DNA of 64,000 bases, taken from contig JAPPNP010000054.1 in assembly GCA_028873795.1 (NCBI GenBank), positions 19,708 through 83,707 on the forward strand, in the 5' to 3' direction. Positions within the stretch are counted from its first letter, which is position 1. Each line of letters starts with the position of its first letter. The translations under genes were made by a program, and so were the position numbers. The notes under the pieces were generated by a model, which had not been told where the DNA came from, made no database searches, and worked only from the letters and a program-made list of their open reading frames with translations. Shown here piece by piece: positions 18,565 to 27,896 of the stretch. The DNA is from Chloroflexota bacterium (GTDB lineage: Bacteria > Chloroflexota > UBA11872).

Positions 18565-19656
18565 ATGGCAATCACCAAGCCCAACGGCCGGCGCGAGGCG
18601 CTCGGCCGGGGCTCCTATACGTTCCCTGGTCTCACCGTGCAGGTCGAGCGCACGGAGACTCTGATTCCCGTGCATGAGAATCAGTGCCCCTGCGGCTTCC
18701 TCTTTCAGCTGGCCAATGGTGAGTTGGTGGTGGGCGGGCCACGCACCGTCGAGCCCGAGCTCACCTGGCGCCGGTCGCGTGACGGCGGCGAGACGTGGTA
18801 CGCCGCGCCCGCCTGGCCCAGCTTCTACGTGCACCAGTTCGACGACGGCGAGCTGCTGCACGTGGGAACGCCCGGCGAACCGTGGCTGACGCGCGGCGAC
18901 GCGCCGGGCGCCTATCGCTTTTCGATCCATCGCTCACACGACAACGGCCAGACGCATGCCCCGGAATCGGCGCTGATCTCGGGTGTTCCCGAGCTGGCGG
19001 TGGAAGACAGCGAGAAATGGGGGCGGCACGTCTGGGCGTATGTGGATCACGGCCTAGTCGCGCTCCGCGACGGGAGCCTCCTGGCCACCGTGCTCGGGAA
19101 GTTCGCCGGCGACGTCAAGCATCGGGTGTTCGTCATTCGCTCGGACGATCGCGGAGCAACCTGGCGATTTCGCGCGAGCGTGGCCTTTGACCTCAACCCG
19201 ACCCACACGCACCACATCGAGGGATTCACCGAGCCCGACTTGCTGGCGCTGCCGAACGGCGACCTGCTGTGTTTCATGCGCACCGGTGGGCGATACGAGG
19301 GGCGGCACACCGCGCTCGCCATGAGCCGGTCCGCCGACGACGGTCACTCGTGGAGCGCTCCGGAACCCGTCGCCGACCGCGGCGTCTTGCCCAAGGCCTG
19401 CCGCATGACGAACGGCGTGCTCGCCGTGATCTATGGCAGACCTGGCGACTGGCTCGCCTTCAGCCGCGACGACGGCCACACCTGGATGGGGCACACCTGT
19501 CTCAACCTGGGCACCCAGGCCTGGGACTGCGGCAACTACGATTGGGTGATCGAGGTGGCGCCCGACACGCTGCTGGCCGCCTATGCCGAGACGGACCGAA
19601 ACGACCCGCGTCGCAGCGCCATTCTCGGAACCTGGATAACCGTGAAGCCGACCTAA
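18565..19656 (+). CDS. BNR/Asp-box sialidase-like protein
   Basis: Asp-boxes SRDGGETW-type: SRDGGETWY, SDDRGATWRF, SADDGHSWSA, SRDDGHTWMG. Confidence 0.85.
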   Translation: MAITKPNGRREALGRGSYTFPGLTVQVERTETLIPVHENQCPCGFLFQLANGELVVGGPRTVEPELTWRRSRDGGETWYAAPAWPSFYVHQFDDGELLHVGTPGEPWLTRGDAPGAYRFSIHRSHDNGQTHAPESALISGVPELAVEDSEKWGRHVWAYVDHGLVALRDGSLLATVLGKFAGDVKHRVFVIRSDDRGATWRFRASVAFDLNPTHTHHIEGFTEPDLLALPNGDLLCFMRTGGRYEGRHTALAMSRSADDGHSWSAPEPVADRGVLPKACRMTNGVLAVIYGRPGDWLAFSRDDGHTWMGHTCLNLGTQAWDCGNYDWVIEVAPDTLLAAYAETDRNDPRRSAILGTWITVKPT

Positions 19657-19703
19657 CCGGTTCTGGTCAGCGGCCCGAGTGGGGTTGAAATCCCCTCGGC
19701 TGG

Positions 19704-20306
19704 CTAGCGGGCGACGCCGTGGCGATGGGCCGGATCGATCACCCGCCGCACGCGGGCGGGGAACAGGCTCACGATGCGCGGCGCCATGTGGCGCATGCGC
19801 CTGGCGATGTGGCGACGCAGATAGATCATGCTGACGACCATGGCGAGCAGCGAGCCGAGCGCGGCCATGGCGCCCAGAGCGCCGCCAAACATCAGGCCCG
19901 CCAGAGCGCCGTTGGCGGCGCCAAGCGGCACCACATCGACTCGGGTATAGAACGACTTGAAGCCAAAGCCCCAGTCCACGCCCCAACCTTGGGAAACGTC
20001 CATGCCGGCGACCATGCCGGCGGTCGCGGCCACCGCTAGGCCGACGCCGAGCGCCCAGGTCACCCCGGCCACGTTCTTGAACAGCAGGCCCCAGACGAGG
20101 CCGAAGCCGATGAAGCTGAAGACTGGGATGTGCACGGTCATGTTGAGGTTGTAGAGATCGCCCTCGTCAATGACTTGGGGGGCGGTGAATACCAGCGGCA
20201 TCCAGATCGCGGCGATGATCGCCCCGATGACCAACCCGACCTTGAATCCGCCCCATCCGCGCAGCCAGTCGGTGACGGTCTTGTTTTCGGCGAGGTCGTA
20301 GAGCAC
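19704..20306 (-). CDS. Membrane protein of unknown function (paralogue of 20426..21040)
   Basis: Shares YDLAENKxxTDWLRGxGGFKVGLxIGA N-terminus and VRxVIDPAxR C-terminus with the neighbouring gene. Confidence 0.75.
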   Translation of the reverse strand: MLYDLAENKTVTDWLRGWGGFKVGLVIGAIIAAIWMPLVFTAPQVIDEGDLYNLNMTVHIPVFSFIGFGLVWGLLFKNVAGVTWALGVGLAVAATAGMVAGMDVSQGWGVDWGFGFKSFYTRVDVVPLGAANGALAGLMFGGALGAMAALGSLLAMVVSMIYLRRHIARRMRHMAPRIVSLFPARVRRVIDPAHRHGVAR

Positions 20307-20425
20307 CGTCGGTGCTTTCCTATGGTCCGACGCGTGCGAGCACGGCGTTCGCGCCGACCGTGTGCGGGCGATGCATCAGCCACGCACTCAACATCTGGGT
20401 GTCGGCAACCGTGAAGTGAGGACGA

Positions 20426-21040
20426 CTAGCTGTCGCTGCCGAAACGGTAGGCCGGATCGATCACCTGCCGAACCCGCACGGGGAACCGGGCCACGAGGCC
20501 GGGTGCCACGCCGCGCATGCGCTTGGCGACGATGCGGCGAATAAACAAAGTGATGGCGATCGCGGCGCCAAACGCTAGGAGGATGGTGGTGGCTGCCACG
20601 GCGCCGAGATGGATGAGCCCCTTGACCGCACCGACGGCAAACCCCTGTGGCTCGACGTCGATGGGGTTATAGAACGTCTTTACGCCGAATTCCCAGTCCA
20701 GGGACCAGCCCAGGCCGGCGGCCAGTCCTTCGGACATGCCGGCGCCGACGCCCATGACCAGGCCGAAGCCAAGCAGCCAGGCAACTCCAGCGGCCAGGCG
20801 GAATAAGAGACCCCAAATGACGCCGGCGGCGAGAATGGCGGCGATGGGAACCGGTATGGCCATCGAGAACCCATAAAACTCGCCCACGTAGAACAGCGGC
20901 GAGGCATATGAAATCGCCAGGTAGATGATCGAGACGAAGGCACCGATGTAGAGCCCAACCTTGAACCCTCCACGGCCGCGCAGCCAGTCGGTGAGCATCT
21001 TGTTCTCGGCAAGGTCGTAGGGCACTGGCGCACACCTCAC
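20426..21040 (-). CDS. Membrane protein of unknown function (paralogue of 19704..20306)
   Basis: As above; GTG or upstream start possible. Confidence 0.75.
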   Translation of the reverse strand: MRCAPVPYDLAENKMLTDWLRGRGGFKVGLYIGAFVSIIYLAISYASPLFYVGEFYGFSMAIPVPIAAILAAGVIWGLLFRLAAGVAWLLGFGLVMGVGAGMSEGLAAGLGWSLDWEFGVKTFYNPIDVEPQGFAVGAVKGLIHLGAVAATTILLAFGAAIAITLFIRRIVAKRMRGVAPGLVARFPVRVRQVIDPAYRFGSDS

Positions 21041-21192
21041 ACTCTGAGCCGACGGACGGGCATCGGCGCCGAAACCTAGCCGCTATCGTGCCACGTCAGG
21101 CAGGGGCGCTGCGATTCCCGCGCCATAACGCACGCCTGCGGCCGCTGTGCGATCTTCAGTCCGCGCTGCCGGCTGCCGAGGGAAAAAGGCCC

Positions 21193-22416
21193 ATGCCGCT
21201 GTTTGGAGAGCTCAAGCGTCCGGCGGATGCGGGCGAAATCCGATCGCTGACCTTTGACGAAACCGAGTTTCAGCGGCGGCATGCGGCGCTGCGGACCGCC
21301 ATGGCGGAAGAGGGCCTGGACGCGCTTGTGTGCACTTTCGCGCCCAGCGTCTGCTATGTCAGCGGCTACGAGACGCTGGCGTCGTTCGTGCCGGCGTTCC
21401 TCATCGTCGGAATCGACCGCGAGCCCACGCTGCTGGTGGACGACTTCGAGGCCTTCAACGCCATGGTCTCGAGTTGGGTCGAGGACGTGGTCACCTATCC
21501 GTGGTCGGAGGACCCCGCCGGTGCGCTGGTCGAAGTCTTGCGCAATCGCGGTTGGGCCAACGCGCGGCTCGGCTGGGAGCACCATCAGCACGGCGGGGCG
21601 CACCAGAGCTATCTGCACGCGGCGGAGTCGGTGGGCGGCTCGTGGAGCTACGTCCACTGGCTGGTGGACGGGGTGCGGGCACGGAAGAGCGCCGCCGAGA
21701 TTGCGGCCATTCGGTCTGCCGGGGCGATCACGCCGCGCGGATTCGACGCCGCCAGGGCTGAGCTGCGCCCCGACGCGCCGGATACGGCCGTCGCGGCGGC
21801 GGCCTACCAGGCGCTGGTGGGCGCGGGCAGCGAGCGCATGTCGATTCAGCCCATCATCACCGCCGGCCGAAACTCCGGCATTCCGCACACCACGTTTGGG
21901 CGTTCGCGGCTCACGCCCGGCCATCCGGTGATTCTGGAGTGGGGCGCCTGCGTCAAGCGCTACACCGCGCCCATGATCCGCACCGTCGTGATCGGCGAGT
22001 TGGCCGATCCGGTGTGGGACGCGATGTACGCGGCCTGCGTCGCGGCGGTGGAACGGACGATCGCCGGCATGCGGCCCGGCGTGTCCACGCTGGAGCTAGG
22101 CGAGCACGCCACCGAGCCGCTGGCCGAGCTGCCGTCGCGCGTGTTCAGGGACGGAAATCGCGGGTATTCGGTGGGCTTGAGCTTCGAGCCGGACTGGATG
22201 GACGTGCCCGGCTTGCAGATTTGTCCCCGCAGCGGCCGAACCGAGCGATCAGTGGCCACCTACCCGACGCTCGAGGAGGGCCACGTGTTTCACGTGCGGG
22301 CGGTGACGCGCGACGTGGGCCGTGCGGGCGTGGGCGTAAGCGAAACGGTGGCCGTCACCGCCGACGGCTGCGAGGTGCTCACCGACTACTCGCGCCACCC
22401 GATTGGCCTCAGCTAG
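21193..22416 (+). CDS. M24 family metallopeptidase (Xaa-Pro peptidase/creatinase fold)
   Basis: ATG at 21193 (MPLFGELKRP); RRHAALRTAMAEEGLDALVCTFAPSVCYVSGYE; VILEWGACVKRYTAPMIRTVVIG. Confidence 0.88.
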   Translation: MPLFGELKRPADAGEIRSLTFDETEFQRRHAALRTAMAEEGLDALVCTFAPSVCYVSGYETLASFVPAFLIVGIDREPTLLVDDFEAFNAMVSSWVEDVVTYPWSEDPAGALVEVLRNRGWANARLGWEHHQHGGAHQSYLHAAESVGGSWSYVHWLVDGVRARKSAAEIAAIRSAGAITPRGFDAARAELRPDAPDTAVAAAAYQALVGAGSERMSIQPIITAGRNSGIPHTTFGRSRLTPGHPVILEWGACVKRYTAPMIRTVVIGELADPVWDAMYAACVAAVERTIAGMRPGVSTLELGEHATEPLAELPSRVFRDGNRGYSVGLSFEPDWMDVPGLQICPRSGRTERSVATYPTLEEGHVFHVRAVTRDVGRAGVGVSETVAVTADGCEVLTDYSRHPIGLS

Positions 22417-22473
22417 CGAGGGGGTGTCCGTGCGCTATGTTGCCGCTTGGCGGGCGATTGAAGTCCAGGACTA

Positions 22474-23538
22474 GTGAGCGCAATGGACACAGCACGGATC
22501 GGGGTCGTCGGCACTGGATGGTGGGCCACCGAGGCGCACATTCCGGGGCTCATCGAGCATCCGCTGGCCGAGGTTCCGGCGCTTTGCGATCTGGACGCGG
22601 CACGCGCGGCGCGGGCGGCCGAGCACTACGGCGTAGCCTCGGTCTACGACGACCTCGACCGCATGCTGGCGCGGGAATCCCTGGACGGCGTGGTCATTGC
22701 CAGCAGCAACGCCACGCATTTCGAGCTGGCGCGCCGGGCCATCGATGCGGGTCTGCACGTGCTGATCGAGAAGCCAATGACGGAAACCGCGCCCGAGGGC
22801 CGGGTGCTGCTGGAGGCCGCCGAGCGCGCCGGCACCGAAATTGTCGTCGGCCACACGTTTCATTACACGCGCCTGGCGCGGCGCGCCCGCGAGTTGATCA
22901 CCGGCGGAGCGATCGGCGAGGTCGAATTGGTCCATAGCCTTTTCGCCAGCTCCGCCATCCAGCTCGTGCGGCAGCCGGACGTGTTCGAGGGCTGGGCCTT
23001 TCCGGTGCACGGCCCGACCGGACAAAACTTCAGCGCCCACGGGCAGGGGCAAAATCAGCTCACGCATTCGGCGGCGCTGGCGGCCTTCGTGATTGACGAC
23101 GGTCCCGAGTCGGTCCACGGGTATATGTCGAATCTCGAAGTGCCCGTCGACGCGGTGGACGTGCTGAGCGTGCGCTTCACCCGCGGCGCGTTGGGCACGC
23201 TGGCCAGCGTCGGGACCAAGCCCAACGACGACACCCCCCACAACGAGCTGCGCATCTTTGGCTCCAAGGGCTGGATGGAGATTGACATGGAGCGGGCGCC
23301 GCTGCTGACGCTGCACCGCTACGACGGCGGCGACGAGCAGCTGCGCGAGGACGACCCCTCGATGCACTACCCGCTGCGGGCGCCGGCCCGGAATCTGGCC
23401 GACGTGGCGCTCGGCCGCGCGCCGAACCTGTCGCCCGGATCGATCGCCCAGTGGTCGGTGGAGATCGTCGACGCGGCCTATCGCTCGGCGGCCAGCGGCG
23501 GGCCCGTGACTATCGCGGAGCTCTATCGAACGGCGTAG
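22474..23538 (+). CDS. Gfo/Idh/MocA family oxidoreductase
   Basis: IGVVGTGWWATEAHIPGL; GLHVLIEKPMTE. GTG 22474 or ATG 22483 start. Confidence 0.92.
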   Translation: MSAMDTARIGVVGTGWWATEAHIPGLIEHPLAEVPALCDLDAARAARAAEHYGVASVYDDLDRMLARESLDGVVIASSNATHFELARRAIDAGLHVLIEKPMTETAPEGRVLLEAAERAGTEIVVGHTFHYTRLARRARELITGGAIGEVELVHSLFASSAIQLVRQPDVFEGWAFPVHGPTGQNFSAHGQGQNQLTHSAALAAFVIDDGPESVHGYMSNLEVPVDAVDVLSVRFTRGALGTLASVGTKPNDDTPHNELRIFGSKGWMEIDMERAPLLTLHRYDGGDEQLREDDPSMHYPLRAPARNLADVALGRAPNLSPGSIAQWSVEIVDAAYRSAASGGPVTIAELYRTA

Positions 23539-23585
23539 TATGCGTTACGCCGTCCCGGTTTGGAATCCCGAATGTTGCCGTCTTG

Positions 23586-23650
23586 TCTCTCCGAACGAAT
23601 GTTAGGAATCTAAGGGCGTTGCGCGTTCTTCCCACTCTTGGATTCCCCGC
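23586..23650. repeat. Family C repeat (ccgaacgaa(c/t)gt(g/t)aggaatctaag...), degenerate
   Basis: ctctccgaacgaatgttaggaatctaagggcgttgcgc; compare 28552-28630. Confidence 0.55.
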
Positions 23651-23761
23651 CTACCGCTTATTTCGGTCTCAAAGTTAAGCGCCGAACATGCCAAGAGACT
23701 CCCGCTCCCTCGGTGTGAGATTCCTCGCGCCGCACCCCCAGTGCGGCGATCTGAGGCGCAA

Positions 23762-24793
23762 CTAGCTCCCGATGAACGCTGATTCCGGGTAGAAGTCTCG
23801 CCAGGCCCAGTCGAACGAGGATGTCCACGGCACTGGGCTAAGGGCTTGGCCCGCCAGCGGGCCGCTGAGCGCCAGACCGTTGACCGCGCTCCAGACTGTG
23901 CCCGTCTCGTGATCGCGCAGGGTGTCGTCGCCCGCTGGGTCGAAGTTCAGCACGCGGTTCGCCACTCGACGCAAGTAGGCCCGCACGGTGCCTGTGGCCT
24001 CATCGACCCAGACCAGCACGGGCTCATCGCCGACCGTCAGCTGCACCAATCCCGCGACCCGCGCGTGGCCGAATTCGACCGCCGCGGCCGCGTCCCCCAG
24101 GGCGAGGCCGACTACCCAGTTCTCGCGAGGCGTCGCCAGGACGAGGCGCGGACCGCTCAGGCCGTTGGCCAGCACCCGCGCGTCGGGATGGCGCGCGCGG
24201 AACCCGGCCCAGGTGTCAAGGGTCGAAGGAATTTGCGTGAGGGTCGCACCTCGAAGCTCGCCGACCAGGGCCCGGCCAATCGGCTGGCTCCAGATGCTGC
24301 CCGTCGAATGGTCGAACCACGTCATGGCGGTCTTGTACAGCGCGCCCTGATTGCCAAAGACCAGCGACTGGCCCTCGAATCGCCGGTCGTGCACGAGACC
24401 GGTGTAGCAAAGCGGTCACCAGGTGACGAGCACCGGCGTGCCGCCGACGACGTCGTTGACCATCTCGCGCCGGTTGAGCGTGGTGACCGGATAGGCGCGG
24501 GCCTCACCGCCGATCACGAGTCCGATGACCAGCTCATCCGGCTGCAGCGGCGCATCGACGGCGGCAACGAACTGCGGCGCGTAGATGGGCGGGATGGCGT
24601 CGCGGCTGAGGCGCTGGTCGTAGGCCGAATCGAACATCATCCGCTCGTGCGGATCGGGGAGGTCCTGCGGCGGCCGTGCGACTCGCGAAGCCTCCGGCGA
24701 GCCGCGAATCGCCCACACCAGGGCCAGCGCACCCACTGCTGCCAGGGTCAGCCCGACTGCGACCACTGCCGCGATTCCTAGTCGACGCCGCAT
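23762..24793 (-). CDS. DUF3179-like protein with in-frame TGA (candidate selenocysteine) at 24416..24418
   Basis: ORF 24416..24793 ends ...NDVVGGTPVLVTW then TGA, and the SAME frame continues PLCYTGLVHDRRFEGQSLVFGNQGALYKTAMTWFDHSTGSIWSQPIG... to 23762. DUF3179 proteins typically have PVLVTWCPLC here, so TGA replaces the conserved Cys. Confidence 0.8.
24383..24402 (-). promoter_or_regulatory. Candidate bacterial SECIS-like stem-loop downstream of in-frame TGA
   Basis: mRNA-sense CCGGTC-TCGTGCAC-GACCGG: perfect 6-bp stem and 8-nt loop, loop starting at nt 23 counting the T of TGA as 1. Confidence 0.55.
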
Positions 24794-24848
24794 GCCGTTT
24801 CAAGCCGATGCCCGCCGACGCACACGCGGCGGGCGATGGGACCGAGGC

Positions 24849-26447
24849 TCAGCGCAGCGCGACCTGCAGCGCCTGGGCGATGTCGTCCACCGGAATGAAG
24901 GTGATGTCGTCGTGGATTCGGGGCGGAAGCTCGTCGAGGTCGCGCTCGTTGCCGCGCGGCAGCACCACGCGGCGCACGCCGGCGCGATGGGCTGCGAGCA
25001 CTTTCGGCGCGACGGCGACGGTGGGCTCGACCCGACCGTCCACCGACAAGCTCCCGGTCGAGGCAAGCTCCGGGTCAACCGGACGATCGCGTGCCAGGGA
25101 CACGATCGCGATGGCCACGGCAAGCGCCGCAGCGGCCTGGTCGTTGCTCAAGGTGCTGCGTGGCACCTCGACGTGCATGTCGAACTCCTGCAGGAAACGC
25201 GCCGAGACTTGAAGATCCGACAGACGCGCGCGGATGGCCGCGGTGACGACCATCAACTCCCTTGAGACATCGGCGCCATTCGTGTCGAGCATCGATATCC
25301 GACCTAGCCCGGGTATGAGGGCATGGCCGAGCCCGGGCATGAGCACCGCCAACACGACGCCGTGCCGACCTCCGTGCTCATCAATCACCAGTGCGGCGGT
25401 ATGGCCGCGTCGTTGCGCGCGGCGGTCGCGACGCTCAGGAAGGAGCGGTCTGCCGGCAAGATCGAACAGGTCTTCGCTCGCGATGACGCTCGGAGTGTCG
25501 GCACGCTGCACGCCGGCGACCAGGGACCGGCGGACGATGCGCCGTAGCAGGTCGTCCAGTCGAGCGACGCCTGCCTCGTCGGTGTAGCTCCGGATCAGCA
25601 CCAGAAGGGCGTTGCCGTCAATCGTCAGGTCGGTGGGGGTCAGGCCATGGTCGGCCAGCGCCGCAGGCATCAGGGTTCGCCGGGACAGCTCGGTTTTCTG
25701 ATCGATCAAGAAGCCGGGTAGCTCCGCGACGTCAAGCCGAGACAGGTCGTCCGCCGACAGGGATTGGGTCCAGCGGCAGGTGACGATGATGAGCGTGTGC
25801 GAGAGATCGAAGGGAACGTCGAAGAACGGGTCGCGGACGCTGGCGCGCCGGTGAGCGTCGGTGAGCCGCGCCAGCAGTGTGCCGATGTCGGCGCCCCATC
25901 GTTCGGCGGCGCGGTCGAGTCCCGCCAGTACAACCACGGCCTGGTCCGACTGCGCCTGCTCAACGGCGCCCATGAGCGCACCCGGCTGGCCGCGGCGCTG
26001 CCAAATCTCCGCCGCCGCGCCGAGTTGTGCCAGGTCAATGACCTCAACTGGTCGGTCAAGCACCCTTGCAATGGTTCGCGCGACAACCGTCTTGCCCACT
26101 CCATCGGGTCCGTGCAGGCAGAGGAGACGCTGCGGTGCGTGCGACGGTTGGGCGGCTGTTTGGCGGGCGTCGTGCGCTGTCACATGTTCGGCAATGGTCG
26201 CAACGGCTTGCGGCGGCGCGAAGTGCTCGGACTCCAGGGCGCTCCTGAGCGGGGCGATCGCGAGGGGTTTCGCAGGGCCGCGTGTCCAGGGCAGTCCGAT
26301 GGCACGCGTGAGGCTTGCGCTGTCCGCCTTGGAATCATCCAAGCGTGCGGACAAGGCTTGGGCCGCCTCGTCGGGCAAATCGGCCTCGGCGAGGCGAGTC
26401 CGCAGGTCGGCTGGATCCACCGTGCACTCCACCCCGGCGACACGCAC
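24849..26447 (-). CDS. Lon-like AAA+/S16 protein with degenerate catalytic motifs (putative pseudoprotease)
   Basis: Walker A LHGPDGVGKTVVA; C-terminal HVEVPRSTLSNDQAAAALAVAIAIVSL...TGSLSVDGRVEPTVAVAPKVLAAHRAGVRRVVLPRGNERDLDELPP aligns with Lon [20 protein letters not shown]...[34 protein letters not shown]. Confidence 0.85.
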   Translation of the reverse strand: MRVAGVECTVDPADLRTRLAEADLPDEAAQALSARLDDSKADSASLTRAIGLPWTRGPAKPLAIAPLRSALESEHFAPPQAVATIAEHVTAHDARQTAAQPSHAPQRLLCLHGPDGVGKTVVARTIARVLDRPVEVIDLAQLGAAAEIWQRRGQPGALMGAVEQAQSDQAVVVLAGLDRAAERWGADIGTLLARLTDAHRRASVRDPFFDVPFDLSHTLIIVTCRWTQSLSADDLSRLDVAELPGFLIDQKTELSRRTLMPAALADHGLTPTDLTIDGNALLVLIRSYTDEAGVARLDDLLRRIVRRSLVAGVQRADTPSVIASEDLFDLAGRPLLPERRDRRAQRRGHTAALVIDEHGGRHGVVLAVLMPGLGHALIPGLGRISMLDTNGADVSRELMVVTAAIRARLSDLQVSARFLQEFDMHVEVPRSTLSNDQAAAALAVAIAIVSLARDRPVDPELASTGSLSVDGRVEPTVAVAPKVLAAHRAGVRRVVLPRGNERDLDELPPRIHDDITFIPVDDIAQALQVALR

Positions 26448-26611
26448 GTTTGAATCATAGCCGGGTCTGGCGGCTGGTCGTCGGTGAGAAAGCCCGCATC
26501 CCGGCGCGGAAAGCCATAATCGGTCCGCGAACGCGCTGCCCTGGCGCGCGGGATTGACTCGCGGCTGGCGCGGCGCGAAGATCGAACCAAGAGGCGGGCG
26601 TTTTCCCGGCG

Positions 26612-26965
26612 GTGAGGTTTACCGTGGCTGCAGCACAGATGTCTTCGAACGAAGTCGATGTCCATGAGGCCAAGGCATTGGTCGAGAAGGACGAAGTCCG
26701 GGTGATCGACGTTCGGACCCAATTTCCGTTTCCGGCCATGCCGGGGGCGGAGTATGTGCCGCTCGAAGACATCCTGGCGCGGCCGACCGAGGCGATCCCC
26801 ACCGACAAGCCGATTCTTTTCATCTGCAACGTCGGTCAGACCAGCGGCGTCGCCACGCAGATGGCGACCGCCCTGGGTCTCAACCAGGCCTACAACATGC
26901 AGGGCGGCATGGAGGCCTGGGAAGCCGCCGGCTATGACACCGAGGAGCCACCGGACGGACACTAG
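26612..26965 (+). CDS. Rhodanese-domain protein
   Basis: VHEAKALVEKDEVRVIDVRTQFPF...KPILFICNVGQTSGVATQMATALGLNQAYNMQGGMEAWEAAGY. Confidence 0.92.
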   Translation: MRFTVAAAQMSSNEVDVHEAKALVEKDEVRVIDVRTQFPFPAMPGAEYVPLEDILARPTEAIPTDKPILFICNVGQTSGVATQMATALGLNQAYNMQGGMEAWEAAGYDTEEPPDGH

Positions 26966-27009
26966 GGCCGGCCGGGCATGCGAGAGGTCTAGGGAACGAG
27001 GGTAGGCGA

Positions 27010-27849
27010 GTGTTCAACGTCGAGCAGGTTCAACGATATAGCCGGCACATGCTGCTGCCGGAGGTTGGCGTCGCCGGTCAAATGAAGCTCTTGGACGCCA
27101 GCGTCGTGGCCATTGGAGCCGGGGGCCTCGGTTCGCCGGTGCTCTATTACCTGGCCGCCGCCGGCGTGGGCAAGCTGGGCGTGGTGGACTTCGATGTCGT
27201 CGACCGCTCCAATTTGCAGCGGCAGATCCTGCACCGCGAGGACCGCGTGGGCCTGCCCAAGACCGGGTCCGCGGCCGAGACGCTCACCGGGCTCAACTCC
27301 GACGTGGAAGTGATCGAGCACAACGAGCCGCTGACCTCCGAGAACGCCATGGAGGTGCTGGGCGACTACGACGTGATCGTGAACGGCTGCGACAACTTCC
27401 CCACCCGCTACCTCGTCAATGACGCCGCCTACATGCTGGGCAAGCCCGTGGTCGACGGCAGCGTGCTGCGGTTCGAGGGCATGTCGACGGTCTTCGTGCC
27501 CGGCGAAGGCTGCTATCGCTGCCTCTACCCCACGCCGCCGCCCCCGGAAATGGCGCCGAGCTGCTCCGAGGCCGGCGTGCTGGGCGTGCTGCCGGGCCTG
27601 GTGGGTCTCATCCAGGCCACGGAGACGATCAAGGTGATCTTGGGCACCGGCGACACGCTCGCCGGACGGTTGCTGCTGTTCGACGCCCTGGCCATGGAAT
27701 TCCGCGAGCTGAAGCTGCGGCGAGACCCCGACTGCCCGCTGTGCGGCGATTCCCCCACGGTCACCGAGCTGATCGACTACGAGGAATTCTGCGGCTTCGC
27801 CGGCGGCGACCGCGCCTCGCAGCCGGTCGAGGCGGGAGTTGCGGGGTAG
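27010..27849 (+). CDS. ThiF/MoeB/HesA-family E1-like adenylyltransferase
   Basis: RYSRHMLLPEVGVAGQMKLLDASVVAIGAGGLGSPVLYYLAAAGVGKLGVVDFDVVDRSNLQRQILH; CxxC pairs GCYRC and CPLC. Confidence 0.93.
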   Translation: MFNVEQVQRYSRHMLLPEVGVAGQMKLLDASVVAIGAGGLGSPVLYYLAAAGVGKLGVVDFDVVDRSNLQRQILHREDRVGLPKTGSAAETLTGLNSDVEVIEHNEPLTSENAMEVLGDYDVIVNGCDNFPTRYLVNDAAYMLGKPVVDGSVLRFEGMSTVFVPGEGCYRCLYPTPPPPEMAPSCSEAGVLGVLPGLVGLIQATETIKVILGTGDTLAGRLLLFDALAMEFRELKLRRDPDCPLCGDSPTVTELIDYEEFCGFAGGDRASQPVEAGVAG

Positions 27850-27858
27850 GAGCGCGCT

Positions 27859-27880
27859 CCCATGCTGCACGCAGCATGGG
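27859..27880. repeat. Family D palindrome cccatgctgcacgcagcatggg
   Basis: Near-perfect inverted repeat just after ThiF stop codon. Confidence 0.7.
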
Positions 27881-27896
27881 CCACCGGATCCTTGCC

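Noticed and set aside
23762-24394. Treating the DUF3179 locus as two separate genes or a plain pseudogene
   Set aside because: Both halves are in one frame, the stop is TGA exactly at a conserved Cys and is followed by a suitably spaced hairpin. Pseudogene remains an alternative but is not the preferred reading.
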